From NCBI GenBank assembly GCA_023228825.1, contig JALOAL010000013.1:18564-82563 (forward strand): DNA of 64,000 bases, given 5' to 3'. Each line of letters starts with the position of its first letter. Position 1 is the first letter of the stretch. Both the position numbers and the translations under genes were made by a program. Origin of the DNA: Dehalococcoidia bacterium (lineage in GTDB: Bacteria; Chloroflexota; Dehalococcoidia; UBA2979). Below are positions 53,226 through 62,516 of the stretch, piece by piece. A model generated the notes under the pieces. That model was not told the origin of the DNA and ran no database searches. It saw nothing but the letters and a program-made list of their open reading frames with translations.

Positions 53226-54239
53226 ATGCGACAGGCTCTGCGCCTTGCCGCGCTGACTGCTTCGCTCTTCGTTGCATTCGTCGTCGCTGCTCTCCCCGGG
53301 ACGACGAATGCCTCCTCGACTCCGGCCCGCCTCGTCGCGGAGCAGCCCGCCGCCGGCCCGCCCCCGGCGGACGAGGTGGAGCCGCTCCTGGTCCCCGTGA
53401 CGCTGGCGGACCTGATGCAGCCCATCGAAGAGCCGCCTCCGCCCGCCCCTACTCCCGTGCACGCCTCGATCTTCGAGGGTGCGCAGGTGGTCTCGGTCTA
53501 CGGGCACCCGGGTGTGTGCGTGATGGGCGAACTCGGCTGCCACCCCGACCCGGCGGACGCGGTGCAGGCCGCGCGCGACCTGGCCGCCGAGTATGACGCG
53601 CTGAACGGCGACCGCCAGACTCTGGCCGCGCTCCACCTGATCGTGGACGTCGCGCAGGCGACGCCCGGCGCGGACGGGCGCTACCTGGAGCAGATGCCGC
53701 TGGAGACCGTGCGGGCGTGGGTGGACCTGGCCAGAGAGCACCAGATGCTCCTCTTCCTGGACATCCAGATCGGCTGGAGCGATCTGATGTCGGACGTGCG
53801 CCGGCTGGGCACGTTCCTCGCGGAACCGCACGTCCACCTGGCCATCGACCCGGAGTTCGCGACGAAGTCGGAGGGGCTTGCACCGGGCCTCGCTATTGGC
53901 GAACTGCTGGCGGCGGACGTGAACGCGGTGCAGGCGTACCTCGCCCAGGTCGTCGCGGAGAATGGCATCCCGCCAAAGGCGCTCGTGCTGCACCAGTTCC
54001 GGCAGGACATGCTCCCGGACGCCCACGACTACGACGACGTAGACCAGGTCGAGGTGGTGCTGGACATGGACGGCTGGGGGCCGCCGTGGCCGAAGTCCGA
54101 GAACTACCGGGCGTACGCCCTGGCGGACTACGCGGAGCGACCGGCCATCAAACTGTTCTTCCACTGGGACGAGCCGCTGATGACGCCCGCAGACGTCATG
54201 GCCCTGCCGATCCCGCCGGACTACGTCATCTACCAGTAG
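53226..54239 (+). CDS. Secreted protein of unknown family (TIM-barrel-like)
   Basis: A 337-residue protein from the ATG at 53226 (GGAG eight bases upstream). It has a signal peptide (MRQALRLAALTASLFVAFVV, about residues 1-33), a Pro-rich linker (about 40-75), and a domain from about 80 onward: GAQVVSVYGHPGVCVMGELG, LHLIVDVAQATPG, LLFLDIQIGWSDLMSD, HVHLAIDPEFATKSEG and KALVLHQFRQDMLPDA. The alternating strands and helices with Asp/Glu at strand ends suggest a TIM barrel related to glycoside-hydrolase or chitinase folds. I cannot name the family. No binding partner is evident. Confidence 0.65.
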   Translation: MRQALRLAALTASLFVAFVVAALPGTTNASSTPARLVAEQPAAGPPPADEVEPLLVPVTLADLMQPIEEPPPPAPTPVHASIFEGAQVVSVYGHPGVCVMGELGCHPDPADAVQAARDLAAEYDALNGDRQTLAALHLIVDVAQATPGADGRYLEQMPLETVRAWVDLAREHQMLLFLDIQIGWSDLMSDVRRLGTFLAEPHVHLAIDPEFATKSEGLAPGLAIGELLAADVNAVQAYLAQVVAENGIPPKALVLHQFRQDMLPDAHDYDDVDQVEVVLDMDGWGPPWPKSENYRAYALADYAERPAIKLFFHWDEPLMTPADVMALPIPPDYVIYQ

Positions 54240-54273
54240 CCCGTCGCGTGCCCCTCGTCGTTGACGCTGTGGT

Positions 54274-54876
54274 TCAGTCCACGCGGGTGCGAGTGCGGTC
54301 CACGTCCAGTCGTTCCACGGCCATCTCGCCGAAGTAGTGGACGTCATGGCCCTGGTGACGCTGGAACACGTCCTGCACGTGCTCGCGTCGCTCCTCCTCC
54401 GGCGCCAGCACGGCCAGCACCACCCCGCCCCGGTGCACCGCGTCCTCGTACCCCTTGAGGTCGTCCACGTCCGCCACCAGGTGCTCGATAGAGCGCTGGG
54501 CGAGGGCGGCGAGGCCGTGGCTGTTGCCCTCCGAGTCCAGTTGCCTGGCGCCGGACTCGCGCGCGTACACGCTCAGGTCGTCCTGGGCGAAGCCAGAGCG
54601 GCGGAGGTCGTTCAGGGCGTCCGCCGCAGACTGGCGCGTGTCAAAGATGCCCATCACCTGGTTCTTCGGGTAGCCCGCAAACGGCTTGTCGCTGCCCTCC
54701 AGCCTGGTGGGCACCCGGCCCATCCGCGCCCAGATGATGAAGAGCCCCCCGATGGCCACGAGGCCGATGGCGTAGATGTGCGATGACGCCCCCGCGAGCC
54801 CGCCGCCCCACACGGAGACCGCAATGGCGGCCACCCCGAGCACCGCGGCTGCGAGATAGGTCCATTTGAACGTCAC
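54274..54876 (-). CDS. Membrane stress protein with YflT-like domain
   Basis: A 200-residue protein. Two membrane segments (residues 8-27 and 33-50) are followed by a cytoplasmic domain NQVMGIFDTRQSAADALNDL and GFAQDDLSVYAR, which matches the heat-induced stress YflT / general stress 17M-like domain family, and a charged C-terminus. These domains sit in general stress proteins of unknown mechanism. It converges with the secreted-protein gene. Regulated probably by a stress sigma factor, though no site is visible. Confidence 0.65.
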   Translation of the reverse strand: MTFKWTYLAAAVLGVAAIAVSVWGGGLAGASSHIYAIGLVAIGGLFIIWARMGRVPTRLEGSDKPFAGYPKNQVMGIFDTRQSAADALNDLRRSGFAQDDLSVYARESGARQLDSEGNSHGLAALAQRSIEHLVADVDDLKGYEDAVHRGGVVLAVLAPEEERREHVQDVFQRHQGHDVHYFGEMAVERLDVDRTRTRVD

Positions 54877-55031
54877 AGCGGCCCTCCTGCCACGCGGCTG
54901 GAGGATCGCGCGCGGCCGCTATCCCCGCCGTATCCCGCGGCAGGGGCGCATCACGAAACGCTCACAGTGCCGAGGCCGCCTGAGGGACGAGCGTTCCAGA
55001 GAGCCCGACTGAGGGCCCGCTCAGCGCCAGA

Positions 55032-56948
55032 TCAGCGCCAGAGGTAGTCCTCCGGACGTGGGGCGCGGGTCTGCTTCCAGTAGTCCAGCAGGCTGAACGG
55101 CCAGTTCTGGGCCACGCGGCCGGTCTCGTTCTTGTACCAGGAGTTCACGCTGGAGGCGCCCCACGCCATCTCGCGGTTGCCGGCGTCGATGACCTCGTTG
55201 TAGTCGTCGTGCACGTCCTGGCGGCACTCCATGGAGGCATGGTCGCCCTCGATCAGTGCGCGGACGCACTCCAGGATGTAGTGCACCTCGCACTCCGAGA
55301 AGTAGATGATGCTGCCGTTCACCACGATGTTCGTGTTCGGCCCGTAGAGCATGAAGAAGTTGGGGAACTTCGGCACGGTGATGCCCAGGTAGGCGCGCGC
55401 GTCCCCGTCCCACTCCACGTGCAGGTCGGCGCCCTCGCGACCGACCACGTGCATCGGCGTGAGGAAGCGGGAGGCGTGGAACCCCGTGCCGTAGATGAGC
55501 ACGTCCGCCTCGTGCAGGCGGCCGTCCTCGGTCTCCACGCCGGCCTCGGTGACCCTCGCGATGGGCGCGGTGACGAGGCTCACGTGCTCGCGCTTCAGTG
55601 CGCCCGCCCATGCGCCGTTGTCCAGCAGGATGCGCTTGGCGCCCGGCGGGTAGTCCGGGATCACCTGCTCCAACAGGTCCGGCTGGCCCTCGAACTGGTG
55701 CTGCAGGTACATGGTCATGAGCGCGCGCAGTTGGTCGTTGCGCTCGCTGACGGAGCGCTCGCCCTGCCCCCACGTCTCGTCCACGCGCACGGCCGGGAGG
55801 AGGCCCTCCACGGTGGCCCAGAAGAGCCAGAAGCGGTACCAGTGCGCGTAGTAGGGCGCGTGACGGAAGAGCCACTGCTGTCCGGCCGGCACCTCGTCGT
55901 GGTAGTGCGGCACGTTCGCCAGCCAGTTCGCCGTGCGCTGGAAGACCGTGAGCGACGCCACCTCCGGCGCGATCGCGGGCACGAACTGCGCCGCGCTCGC
56001 GCCCGTGCCGATCACCGCCACGCGCTGCCCCGCCAGGTCCACGTCATGCCGCCACCGCGCCGAGTGGAACGAGGCCCCGCCGAAGGTGTCGAGGCCCTCG
56101 ATCTCCGGCATCTTCGGGCGGTTCAACTGCCCCACGGCGCTCACCAGCGCCTGCACCTCCAGCGTCTCGCGGCCTTCCGGCGTATCGAGGTACAGCACCC
56201 AGCGGGCGCGCTCCTCGTCCCACTCGGCGCGGTCGAGCGCGGTCTGGAAGCGGACGTGCTCGCGCACGCCGAACTCCTGGGCGCAGTCGCGGAAGTAGTC
56301 CAGCAGCACGTCCTGCGTGGAGTAGTGCGTGGGCCAGTCCACGCGCTGCGCGAAGGAGTAGGAATAGAACGCGTTGGACACGTCCACCCGCGCGCCGGGG
56401 TACGTGTTCTCGAACCACGTCCCGCCCACGTCCGCGTTCTTCTCCAGGATCACGAACGGCACGCCGGCCTGTCGCAGGCGGATGCCCGCCAGGATCCCGG
56501 ACATCCCCGCACCCACGATCGCCACGGTGAAGTCCACGGCCGAGGGCTTCCGCCACTTCGGCGCGCGCGGATCCTCCTCCGAGATCGCGAGTTCCTCCAT
56601 GACCAGCGGGAGGTACTCGGACGCCGCCTGTGCGCTCGACCCCGTCATCCACTCGATCGCCCGCCGCAGGCCTTCCATCGTCGGCGCCTGCCGCACCTCG
56701 CCGTCGCGGATGCGACGCAGCGCCGCCAGGGCCACCGCCTTCGCCTCGGCCTGCGCCTCGCGAGAGAGGCCGCCCTGCGGGAGCGGGGGCGACTGCATGG
56801 TGGGACGCAGGTCTTCCCGCAACAACGAGAGGTCGCCGCTGGCCAGCGCCAGCGCGGGCAGCAGCGCCGGCAGGTGGGCGTCCCCCAGGGACCGCTCCAG
56901 CACCTCGTCGCTGTCAGTGATGGGCTCAGTCGTCCGCGCGATGGCCAT
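55032..56948 (-). CDS. Baeyer-Villiger monooxygenase, HAPMO-like with N-terminal extension
   Basis: A 638-residue flavin monooxygenase. The FAD site VAIVGAGMSGILAGIRLRQA is only reached at about residue 143, after a helical extension like that of 4-hydroxyacetophenone monooxygenase (640 residues). GGTWFENTYPGARVDVSNAF, the BVMO fingerprint FGGASFHSARWRHD and the NADPH site VAVIGTGASAAQFVPAI follow, then IYGTGFHASRFLTPM. It inserts oxygen next to a ketone to give an ester, using NADPH. Zinc alcohol dehydrogenase downstream on the same strand could provide the ketone. Confidence 0.92.
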   Translation of the reverse strand: MAIARTTEPITDSDEVLERSLGDAHLPALLPALALASGDLSLLREDLRPTMQSPPLPQGGLSREAQAEAKAVALAALRRIRDGEVRQAPTMEGLRRAIEWMTGSSAQAASEYLPLVMEELAISEEDPRAPKWRKPSAVDFTVAIVGAGMSGILAGIRLRQAGVPFVILEKNADVGGTWFENTYPGARVDVSNAFYSYSFAQRVDWPTHYSTQDVLLDYFRDCAQEFGVREHVRFQTALDRAEWDEERARWVLYLDTPEGRETLEVQALVSAVGQLNRPKMPEIEGLDTFGGASFHSARWRHDVDLAGQRVAVIGTGASAAQFVPAIAPEVASLTVFQRTANWLANVPHYHDEVPAGQQWLFRHAPYYAHWYRFWLFWATVEGLLPAVRVDETWGQGERSVSERNDQLRALMTMYLQHQFEGQPDLLEQVIPDYPPGAKRILLDNGAWAGALKREHVSLVTAPIARVTEAGVETEDGRLHEADVLIYGTGFHASRFLTPMHVVGREGADLHVEWDGDARAYLGITVPKFPNFFMLYGPNTNIVVNGSIIYFSECEVHYILECVRALIEGDHASMECRQDVHDDYNEVIDAGNREMAWGASSVNSWYKNETGRVAQNWPFSLLDYWKQTRAPRPEDYLWR

Positions 56949-57057
56949 CGTCTGTCCTTTGGCTGTCCGTCCCCCGCCCGCCCCGAGCCGCGTCGAAGGA
57001 TCCGGCCGGAGGGCGGACGGGGAACCCGATCCCCGCCCGCCCTCGTGGCCTCGCGCG

Positions 57058-58146
57058 CTACTCCTGGCCGATGGTCAGCACGGAGCGGGAGACCTCGCCG
57101 TTGCGGAGGGCGTCGAACGCCTCGTTGATCTGGCCGAGTTCGTAGCGGCGGGTGACCAGGGAGTCCAGGTCCAACTTCTTCTGGCGGTACAGGTTCAGGA
57201 TGCGCGGCATGTCCGTGTGGAAGCGGGCGGAGCCGTAGAAGGAGCCCTTCAGGGTCTTCTCCTGCATCCAGATCATGCCGGAGATGGAGATCTGGTCCAT
57301 GGGCGGCACCATGCCCACGATCACCGCCGTGCCCCCGCGGCCCACCATGTTGTAGGCCTGCTCGGAGGTGGCCTTCAGGCCGATCGCCTCGAACGCGTAG
57401 TCCGCGCCGCCGCCGGTCAGTTGCTGCACCTCGCGCACGGGATCGCCCTCACCGGCGTTGACGAGATCCGTGGCGCCGAACTGCTTCGCGGTGGCCAGTT
57501 TGTGCTCCACCATGTCCACGGCAATGATCTTCTCGGCGCCCGCCAGCCGCGCGGCCTGGATGATATTGAGGCCGACGCCCCCCGCACCGATCACCGCCAC
57601 CGTGGTCCCGGGCTCCACGCCTGCGGTGTTCACCACCGCACCGTACCCCGTCATCACCGAGCAGCCCACGAGCGCCGCGATGTCCAACGAGATGTCGTCC
57701 GGCACCTTCACGAGCCCCACGGCCGGGGTGATGGAGTACTCCGCGAAGCCGCCCACGTTGGTCATGGCCGTCACGGCGCTGCCGTCCGCCCGGGTGCGCG
57801 CGGGCTGGTCGGCCGGCCTCGTGGCGGAGGGCGTCTGGCAGAGCGAGGGCCGCCCGGAGTCGCAGAACGAGCAGTGGCCGCACGGCTGCACGAAGCCGAG
57901 GATGACGCGGTCTCCCGGGGCCACGTTCGTCACGCCTGCGCCCACGCGTTCCACCACGCCGGCCACCTCGTGGCCCAGGATGTGGGGGTAGCGCGCCGGG
58001 TAGGTGCCCTCGATGAAGTGCAGGTCGGAGTGGCACACGCCGGCGGCGATGACCTTGACCAGCGCCTCGCCCGCCAGCGGCTCGTCGATCGTAATGTCTT
58101 CGATCACGAGCGGCTCACGCGCTCCTGTCAGGACTGCTGCTTTCAT
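57058..58146 (-). CDS. Zinc-dependent alcohol dehydrogenase (MDR family)
   Basis: A 362-residue enzyme from the ATG at 58146 with AGGGGGAGGATC upstream. The catalytic zinc ligands are in GVCHSDLHFIEG and LGHEVAGVVERVG, the structural zinc loop in QPCGHCSFCDSGRPSLC, and the NAD site in VAVIGAGGVGLNIIQAARLA. It resembles class III/aryl-alcohol-type dehydrogenases oxidising primary or secondary alcohols. It is transcribed in the same direction as the monooxygenase gene, about 110 bases upstream of it. Confidence 0.93.
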   Translation of the reverse strand: MKAAVLTGAREPLVIEDITIDEPLAGEALVKVIAAGVCHSDLHFIEGTYPARYPHILGHEVAGVVERVGAGVTNVAPGDRVILGFVQPCGHCSFCDSGRPSLCQTPSATRPADQPARTRADGSAVTAMTNVGGFAEYSITPAVGLVKVPDDISLDIAALVGCSVMTGYGAVVNTAGVEPGTTVAVIGAGGVGLNIIQAARLAGAEKIIAVDMVEHKLATAKQFGATDLVNAGEGDPVREVQQLTGGGADYAFEAIGLKATSEQAYNMVGRGGTAVIVGMVPPMDQISISGMIWMQEKTLKGSFYGSARFHTDMPRILNLYRQKKLDLDSLVTRRYELGQINEAFDALRNGEVSRSVLTIGQE

Positions 58147-58311
58147 CTGATCCTCCCCCTGTGTGCCCCGCACTTGGCCTGGTCTCGTGCCATGGTCTCG
58201 TGGCAGGGCCTCGCGGCATGATGTCGCGCCCGTGCGGCGAGACTTACGTACAGGCTGTATGCGACCGGCGCATATTACATGACGCAATCTACCCCCGGTG
58301 CGTCCGCGCGC

Positions 58312-59238
58312 CTACAACTGCGGCTGACGGTCGCTCCGCACCTCCACCCCCGTGAGCACCTCGAGGGCCTGCACGAGCGCCTGCGTGCCGATGTCGCCGC
58401 CCTCGCGATGCTCCACGGCGCGGAACAACTGGTGCACGAGCGACGTACCGGCCAGCGGCAGGTCCAGGCGGTCCGCCGCCTCCAGGGCCAGGCGCAGGTC
58501 CTTCTGCTGCAACCCCACCTTGAACCCCGGCGCGAAGTCACGCGCCACCACCCGCGGGCCCAGGTTGGAGATCTGCCACGAGCCGGCGGCGCCCGAGGCA
58601 ATCGCCTCCAGCATCACGGAGGGGTCCACGCCGGACCGCTGGCAGAAGACAAGCGCCTCCGCCATGGCCAGGTTGTTCAGGACCACGGCGATCTGGTTGC
58701 ACAACTTCACGGTCTGCCCAGCACCGCTGGGGCCGCAGTGCGTGATCGTGCGGCCCATGGCCTTCAGCACCGGCCGCACGCGCTCCAGCGCCTCCGCCTC
58801 TCCGCCACACATGATCGAGAGCGTCCCGCCGATGGCGCCCTGCTCCCCGCCCGACACCGGCGCATCCACCATCGTCACGCCTCGTGCTGAGAGCCGCGCG
58901 GCGAGGCCACGCGTGACGTCCGGCGATATGGTGGACATGTCCACCACCACGGAGCCGGGGCGCACGCCGTCCAGGATGCCCGGGACGCCCTCCGTCCCCA
59001 CGACCACGTCCTCCACGTCCTGAGAGGCCGTGACGCACGTGACGATGACGGTGGAGCGGGCGGCGACGTCAGCGGGGGACTCGCCCCGCTCGGCGCCGGC
59101 CTCCGCCAGCGTGTCCACCTTGCTCGACGTGCGGTTGTAGGCGACCAGCGGGAAGCCGGCGTTGAGGACGTTCCGGGCCATGGGCAGCCCCATGATGCCC
59201 AGGCCGATGAAGCCGACGGTTTCGCTGCTGTTCGCCAT
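58312..59238 (-). CDS. NAD(P)-dependent beta-hydroxyacid dehydrogenase (3-hydroxyisobutyrate dehydrogenase-like)
   Basis: A 308-residue enzyme with GFIGLGIMGLPMARNVLNAG (cofactor site) at the start, DAPVSGGEQGAIGGTLSIMC (substrate loop), and the catalytic Lys in GPSGAGQTVKLCNQIAVV. GGAGGATTCCAGT lies before the ATG at 59238. These enzymes oxidise 3-hydroxyisobutyrate, tartronate semialdehyde and relatives. Same strand and direction as the alcohol dehydrogenase; valine, thymine or branched-chain degradation is a plausible setting. Confidence 0.92.
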   Translation of the reverse strand: MANSSETVGFIGLGIMGLPMARNVLNAGFPLVAYNRTSSKVDTLAEAGAERGESPADVAARSTVIVTCVTASQDVEDVVVGTEGVPGILDGVRPGSVVVDMSTISPDVTRGLAARLSARGVTMVDAPVSGGEQGAIGGTLSIMCGGEAEALERVRPVLKAMGRTITHCGPSGAGQTVKLCNQIAVVLNNLAMAEALVFCQRSGVDPSVMLEAIASGAAGSWQISNLGPRVVARDFAPGFKVGLQQKDLRLALEAADRLDLPLAGTSLVHQLFRAVEHREGGDIGTQALVQALEVLTGVEVRSDRQPQL

Positions 59239-59341
59239 ACTGGAATCCTCCTCCAACGCGAGCGGGTGTCCCGGCGGACGATACCGGAGACGATGGGATG
59301 GCGATGCTGATGACCTACGTGACACGTCAGGCGGCCCTCGG

Positions 59342-61216
59342 ATGATGCGAGGGGGCGGCATGCGAGGCGGCCTGCAGCGCGCGCAGCCCACGGGCTCGCG
59401 CTGGGCGCTGCTGGGACGCGCGGCGGGCCTCTTCCGCCCCTACCGCGCCGGCCTTGCCGTGCTCGTGGCGCTGCTGACCGTCACCACCACGCTGGACCTG
59501 GTGGGCGTCCGCCTCTTCGGCTCCATGGTGGACGAGATGACCAGCGGCACCACGGAGGGCCTGACCAGCCTGTTCCTGGTCTTCCTCGCGATCGTGCTTG
59601 GCAGCGCACTGCTCGGCGTGGCGCAGTCCTACGTGAACCAGGTGGTGGGCCAGGGGGTGATGGTCACGCTGCGCTCGGACCTGCACGCGCACCTCCAGCG
59701 ACTGCCCGTGCGCTTCTTCACGCAGACCCGCACCGGCGAGATCCTCTCGCGCGTCTCCACGGACGTGAACGCGGTGCAGCAGGCCGTGACCGGGACGTTT
59801 ACGGAGTTCCTGTCCAGCGTGCTGGCGCTGACTATCGCGCTGATCCTGATGTTCCAGTTGAACTGGCAACTGGCCCTGGGCACGGTGGTGGTCCTGCCGC
59901 TCTGGGTCTATCCCACCATCGCGGTGGGCAAGCGCATGCGCGCGCTCATGCTGCAGTGGCACGAGGAGTCCGCGCGCATGACGACGCAACTGGAGGAGAC
60001 GCTCTCTGTCTCCGGCTCCATGCTGGTCAAGACCTTCGGCCGCGAGGACCACGAGCGCGAGCGCTTCGAGGCGTCCAACCAGTCCCTGCGCACCCTGGCG
60101 ATCCGGCGCATGATGGCGGGCCGCTGGTTCAACATGGGCACCTCGCTCTTTGGGGCGCTCGTGCCCGGCGTTGTCTACTGGTACGGCGGCCGTGCGGTGC
60201 TGGGTGGCGATGCGCTGAGCACCGGCGACGTAGTGGCCTTCGCCATGCTCACCCAGCGCGTCTTTGGCCCCTTCGCCACGCTGGCCCGCCTCAACACCAC
60301 CCTGCTCTCCTCCGCCGCACTCTTCGAGCGCATCTTCGAGTACCTGGATCTCCCCACGGAGGTGGACGAGCGCCCGGACGCCGTCACGCTCGAGGCGCCT
60401 CGCGGCGACGTGGCGTTCAAGGACGTCCATTTCGCCTACGTCCCCGGCGGGCGGCCAGCCCTGGACGGCGTCTCGTTCGAGGCGCCACGGGGCACCATGG
60501 TGGCGCTCGTGGGGCCGTCCGGGGCCGGCAAGACCACGGTCACGTACCTCCTCCAGCGCTTCTACGACCCGCAGCGAGGCGCCGTGCGCATCGACGGGCA
60601 CGACGTGCGCGATCTGACACTGTCCTCCGTGAGCGCCACGGTGGGAGCGGTGATGCAGGAGACGTACCTCTTCCACGCCTCGCTGGCGGAGAACATCCGC
60701 TACGGCCGGCTGGAGGCCAGCGACGAGGAGGTCGCGGAAGCCGCACGCGCCGCCGGGCTGTGGTCGCTGGTGGAGCGCCTGCCGGACGGCCTGGACACGG
60801 TGGTGGGGGAGCGCGGCTTCCGCCTCTCCGGCGGCGAGAAGCAGCGGGTGGCCATCGCGCGGGCGATCCTGAAGGACCCGCCGGTGCTCGTGCTGGACGA
60901 GGCCACCTCGTCACTCGATTCGCGCCTCGAACGCGAGATCCGCGAAGCCACCGCCATCCTGGCGAAGGGGCGCACCACCGTGGTGATCGCCCACCGCCTG
61001 TCCACCGTGGTGGCGGCCGACCTGATCCTGGTGCTGGACGGCGGGCGCATCGTGGAGCGGGGCACGCACCATGAACTGCTGGCGCAGGGCGGCCTCTACG
61101 CCTCGCTCTACCGCGAGCAGTTCACCGACCGCACCACCGACCCGCTGGACGGCGCCGGAGACGCCGACGACACCGGTCACGTCGAGGCGTCACCCCCGGG
61201 TGTTGCCCGACCCTGA
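59342..61216 (+). CDS. ABC exporter, fused membrane and ATPase domains
   Basis: A 624-residue half-transporter of the MsbA/LmrA/BmrA type from the ATG at 59342. Six membrane segments lie in the first 320 residues (coupling-helix region TRTGEILSRVSTDVNAVQQA), followed by the ATPase: Walker A ALVGPSGAGKTTVTYLLQRF, signature RLSGGEKQRVAIARAI, Walker B VLVLDEATSSLDSRLER and the His switch in TVVIAHRLSTVV. It exports lipids, peptides or drugs as a dimer. A 58-residue Cys-rich gene follows 39 bases downstream. Confidence 0.93.
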   Translation: MMRGGGMRGGLQRAQPTGSRWALLGRAAGLFRPYRAGLAVLVALLTVTTTLDLVGVRLFGSMVDEMTSGTTEGLTSLFLVFLAIVLGSALLGVAQSYVNQVVGQGVMVTLRSDLHAHLQRLPVRFFTQTRTGEILSRVSTDVNAVQQAVTGTFTEFLSSVLALTIALILMFQLNWQLALGTVVVLPLWVYPTIAVGKRMRALMLQWHEESARMTTQLEETLSVSGSMLVKTFGREDHERERFEASNQSLRTLAIRRMMAGRWFNMGTSLFGALVPGVVYWYGGRAVLGGDALSTGDVVAFAMLTQRVFGPFATLARLNTTLLSSAALFERIFEYLDLPTEVDERPDAVTLEAPRGDVAFKDVHFAYVPGGRPALDGVSFEAPRGTMVALVGPSGAGKTTVTYLLQRFYDPQRGAVRIDGHDVRDLTLSSVSATVGAVMQETYLFHASLAENIRYGRLEASDEEVAEAARAAGLWSLVERLPDGLDTVVGERGFRLSGGEKQRVAIARAILKDPPVLVLDEATSSLDSRLEREIREATAILAKGRTTVVIAHRLSTVVAADLILVLDGGRIVERGTHHELLAQGGLYASLYREQFTDRTTDPLDGAGDADDTGHVEASPPGVARP

Positions 61217-61255
61217 AACAATGCCCACGATTCAAGCCCACTCGAAGGGATCCAG

Positions 61256-61432
61256 ATGCGCCTGCTCCGTCGATTCGTCATCCTCGCCGTCATCATTGGC
61301 CTCGGACTGAAGGCGCTGCAGTCGCTCGGCATCCTCAAAGGCGGCGAGTGCGGCCCCGGCTGCCCCTGCTCGCAGGGCGACCTGGCTTGCACCTGCGGCC
61401 ACAAGACCTGCCTCGCGCCCTCGGGGATTTAG
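61256..61432 (+). CDS. 58-residue Cys-rich membrane or exported peptide
   Basis: A short frame starting at ATG with GAAGGGATCC just upstream, 39 bases after the ABC exporter. The peptide begins MRLLRRFVILAVIIGLGLKA (basic start, one hydrophobic stretch to about residue 24), then a Gly/Cys domain with six Cys at about residues 32, 36, 38, 45, 47 and 52 in the order C-x3-C-x-C-x6-C-x-C-x4-C. It could be a secreted disulfide- or metal-binding peptide, or a cargo of the exporter. No family recognised. Confidence 0.6.
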   Translation: MRLLRRFVILAVIIGLGLKALQSLGILKGGECGPGCPCSQGDLACTCGHKTCLAPSGI

Positions 61433-61496
61433 GGGACACGCCCGCAGGTGTTGCAGACGCTTCCTCGCCGCGGACACACCTCAACCACCCGCTCAC

Positions 61497-61523
61497 CCTG
61501 AGCGGGCACACCCTTCGACAGGC
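61497..61523. repeat. Degenerate REP-like palindrome
   Basis: CCTGAGCGGGCACACCCTTCGACAGG shows the CCCTTCGACAGG core found at 4284-4309, with the second arm eroded. It lies between the Cys-rich gene and the end of the phosphotriesterase-family gene. Confidence 0.3.
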
Positions 61524-61546
61524 CTGGATGAGCAGATGGCTTCGGG

Positions 61547-62491
61547 CTACTCCCCTGCGAGGAAGCGGCGGGGCACCTCGCGCATCATCAGGTCCACCGT
61601 GTCCTGGCTGACGCCCGCTTCCAGGAGCGCGGGGATGGCCACGGTGCTGACGAAGAGGTAGCGCGTGGGCGTCTCGCGCGGATGGAGGCCGGGGGCGTAG
61701 TCGTGGCCCAGCATCAGGCGGTGCGCCCAGCCTCGGTCGATCAGGGCGCGCACCGTGTCGTTGCGCTGCTGCCAGGTCGGACGCTCCTGGGTGCCGCCGT
61801 CCATGGTGGGCACGCTGCCCCCGGGATAGCGGTCCATGGAGAGGTACACGCCGGCCTCCAGCAGCCGTTCGAGGTACCCCACGTCCGTGGTGTCCGCGCT
61901 GTGGCCAATGCACACCCGGTCCATGGGCGCGCCAGCGTCGCGCAGGATCTCCACCTGGCGCATGCCCACTTCCAGCGGCGCCCATTGGTGGCTACTGATC
62001 GGGCAGTCCGTCTCCCGGGAGGCGATGGCGGCGGCGCGGAGGATGACCTCCGCCTCCGGCGAGACGCCCTCCGCGTCCGAGGCGACCTTGATGACGCCGG
62101 CCTTGATGTCCGTGTCCTGGATGCCCTCCCGGATCTCCCGGATGAACACCTCCGCCACCCGCTCTGGCGTCCACGACCGGAACGCGCGCGGCACCTCACG
62201 CCAGATGCCGGTCGCCACCACGATGTGCATGCCGGACGCCCGCGCATAGTCCACGGACAGCGCCATGGACCGGCCCAGGTCGGGCGTGCTGAGGTCAATG
62301 ATGGCGTCCACGCCGCCCTGCTTTGCCTCCGTCAGTTCCGCGATCCCGCGCTGCCGCATCTCCTCCACGTCGAACATCCACGGGTACTCGGAACCCAGGA
62401 TGGCGGGGGGCCGCGGGGTGTGCTCGTGGCTGAGCGTGAAGCCCAGTTGGTCCGACTCGATCGGCCCCAGTACTGTCTCGATGGTAGGCAT
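61547..62491 (-). CDS. Phosphotriesterase-family metal-dependent hydrolase
   Basis: A 314-residue TIM-barrel hydrolase. The metal ligands are FTLSHEHTPR (HxH) after strand 1, the bridging carboxylated Lys in KAGVIKVASDAEGV, His in ISSHQWAPLEVG, IGHSADTTDV, and the Asp in LMLGHDYAPGLHP, all in PTE/lactonase order. Members hydrolyse lactones, esters or organophosphates. Close to the monooxygenase and dehydrogenases, a lactonase is a reasonable guess. Same strand as the nitroreductase 25 bases upstream. Confidence 0.88.
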   Translation of the reverse strand: MPTIETVLGPIESDQLGFTLSHEHTPRPPAILGSEYPWMFDVEEMRQRGIAELTEAKQGGVDAIIDLSTPDLGRSMALSVDYARASGMHIVVATGIWREVPRAFRSWTPERVAEVFIREIREGIQDTDIKAGVIKVASDAEGVSPEAEVILRAAAIASRETDCPISSHQWAPLEVGMRQVEILRDAGAPMDRVCIGHSADTTDVGYLERLLEAGVYLSMDRYPGGSVPTMDGGTQERPTWQQRNDTVRALIDRGWAHRLMLGHDYAPGLHPRETPTRYLFVSTVAIPALLEAGVSQDTVDLMMREVPRRFLAGE

Positions 62492-62516
62492 CGTCCGCCT
62501 CCTTACCGCCCGCGTG

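Noticed and set aside
55209..57128. A 639-codon frame opposite the monooxygenase
   Set aside because: Antisense shadow; the monooxygenase has all its motifs on the other strand.
59162..59341. Upstream extension of the ABC exporter
   Set aside because: It overlaps the hydroxyacid dehydrogenase gene on the other strand and has no membrane-domain features; the ATG at 59342 matches the family length.
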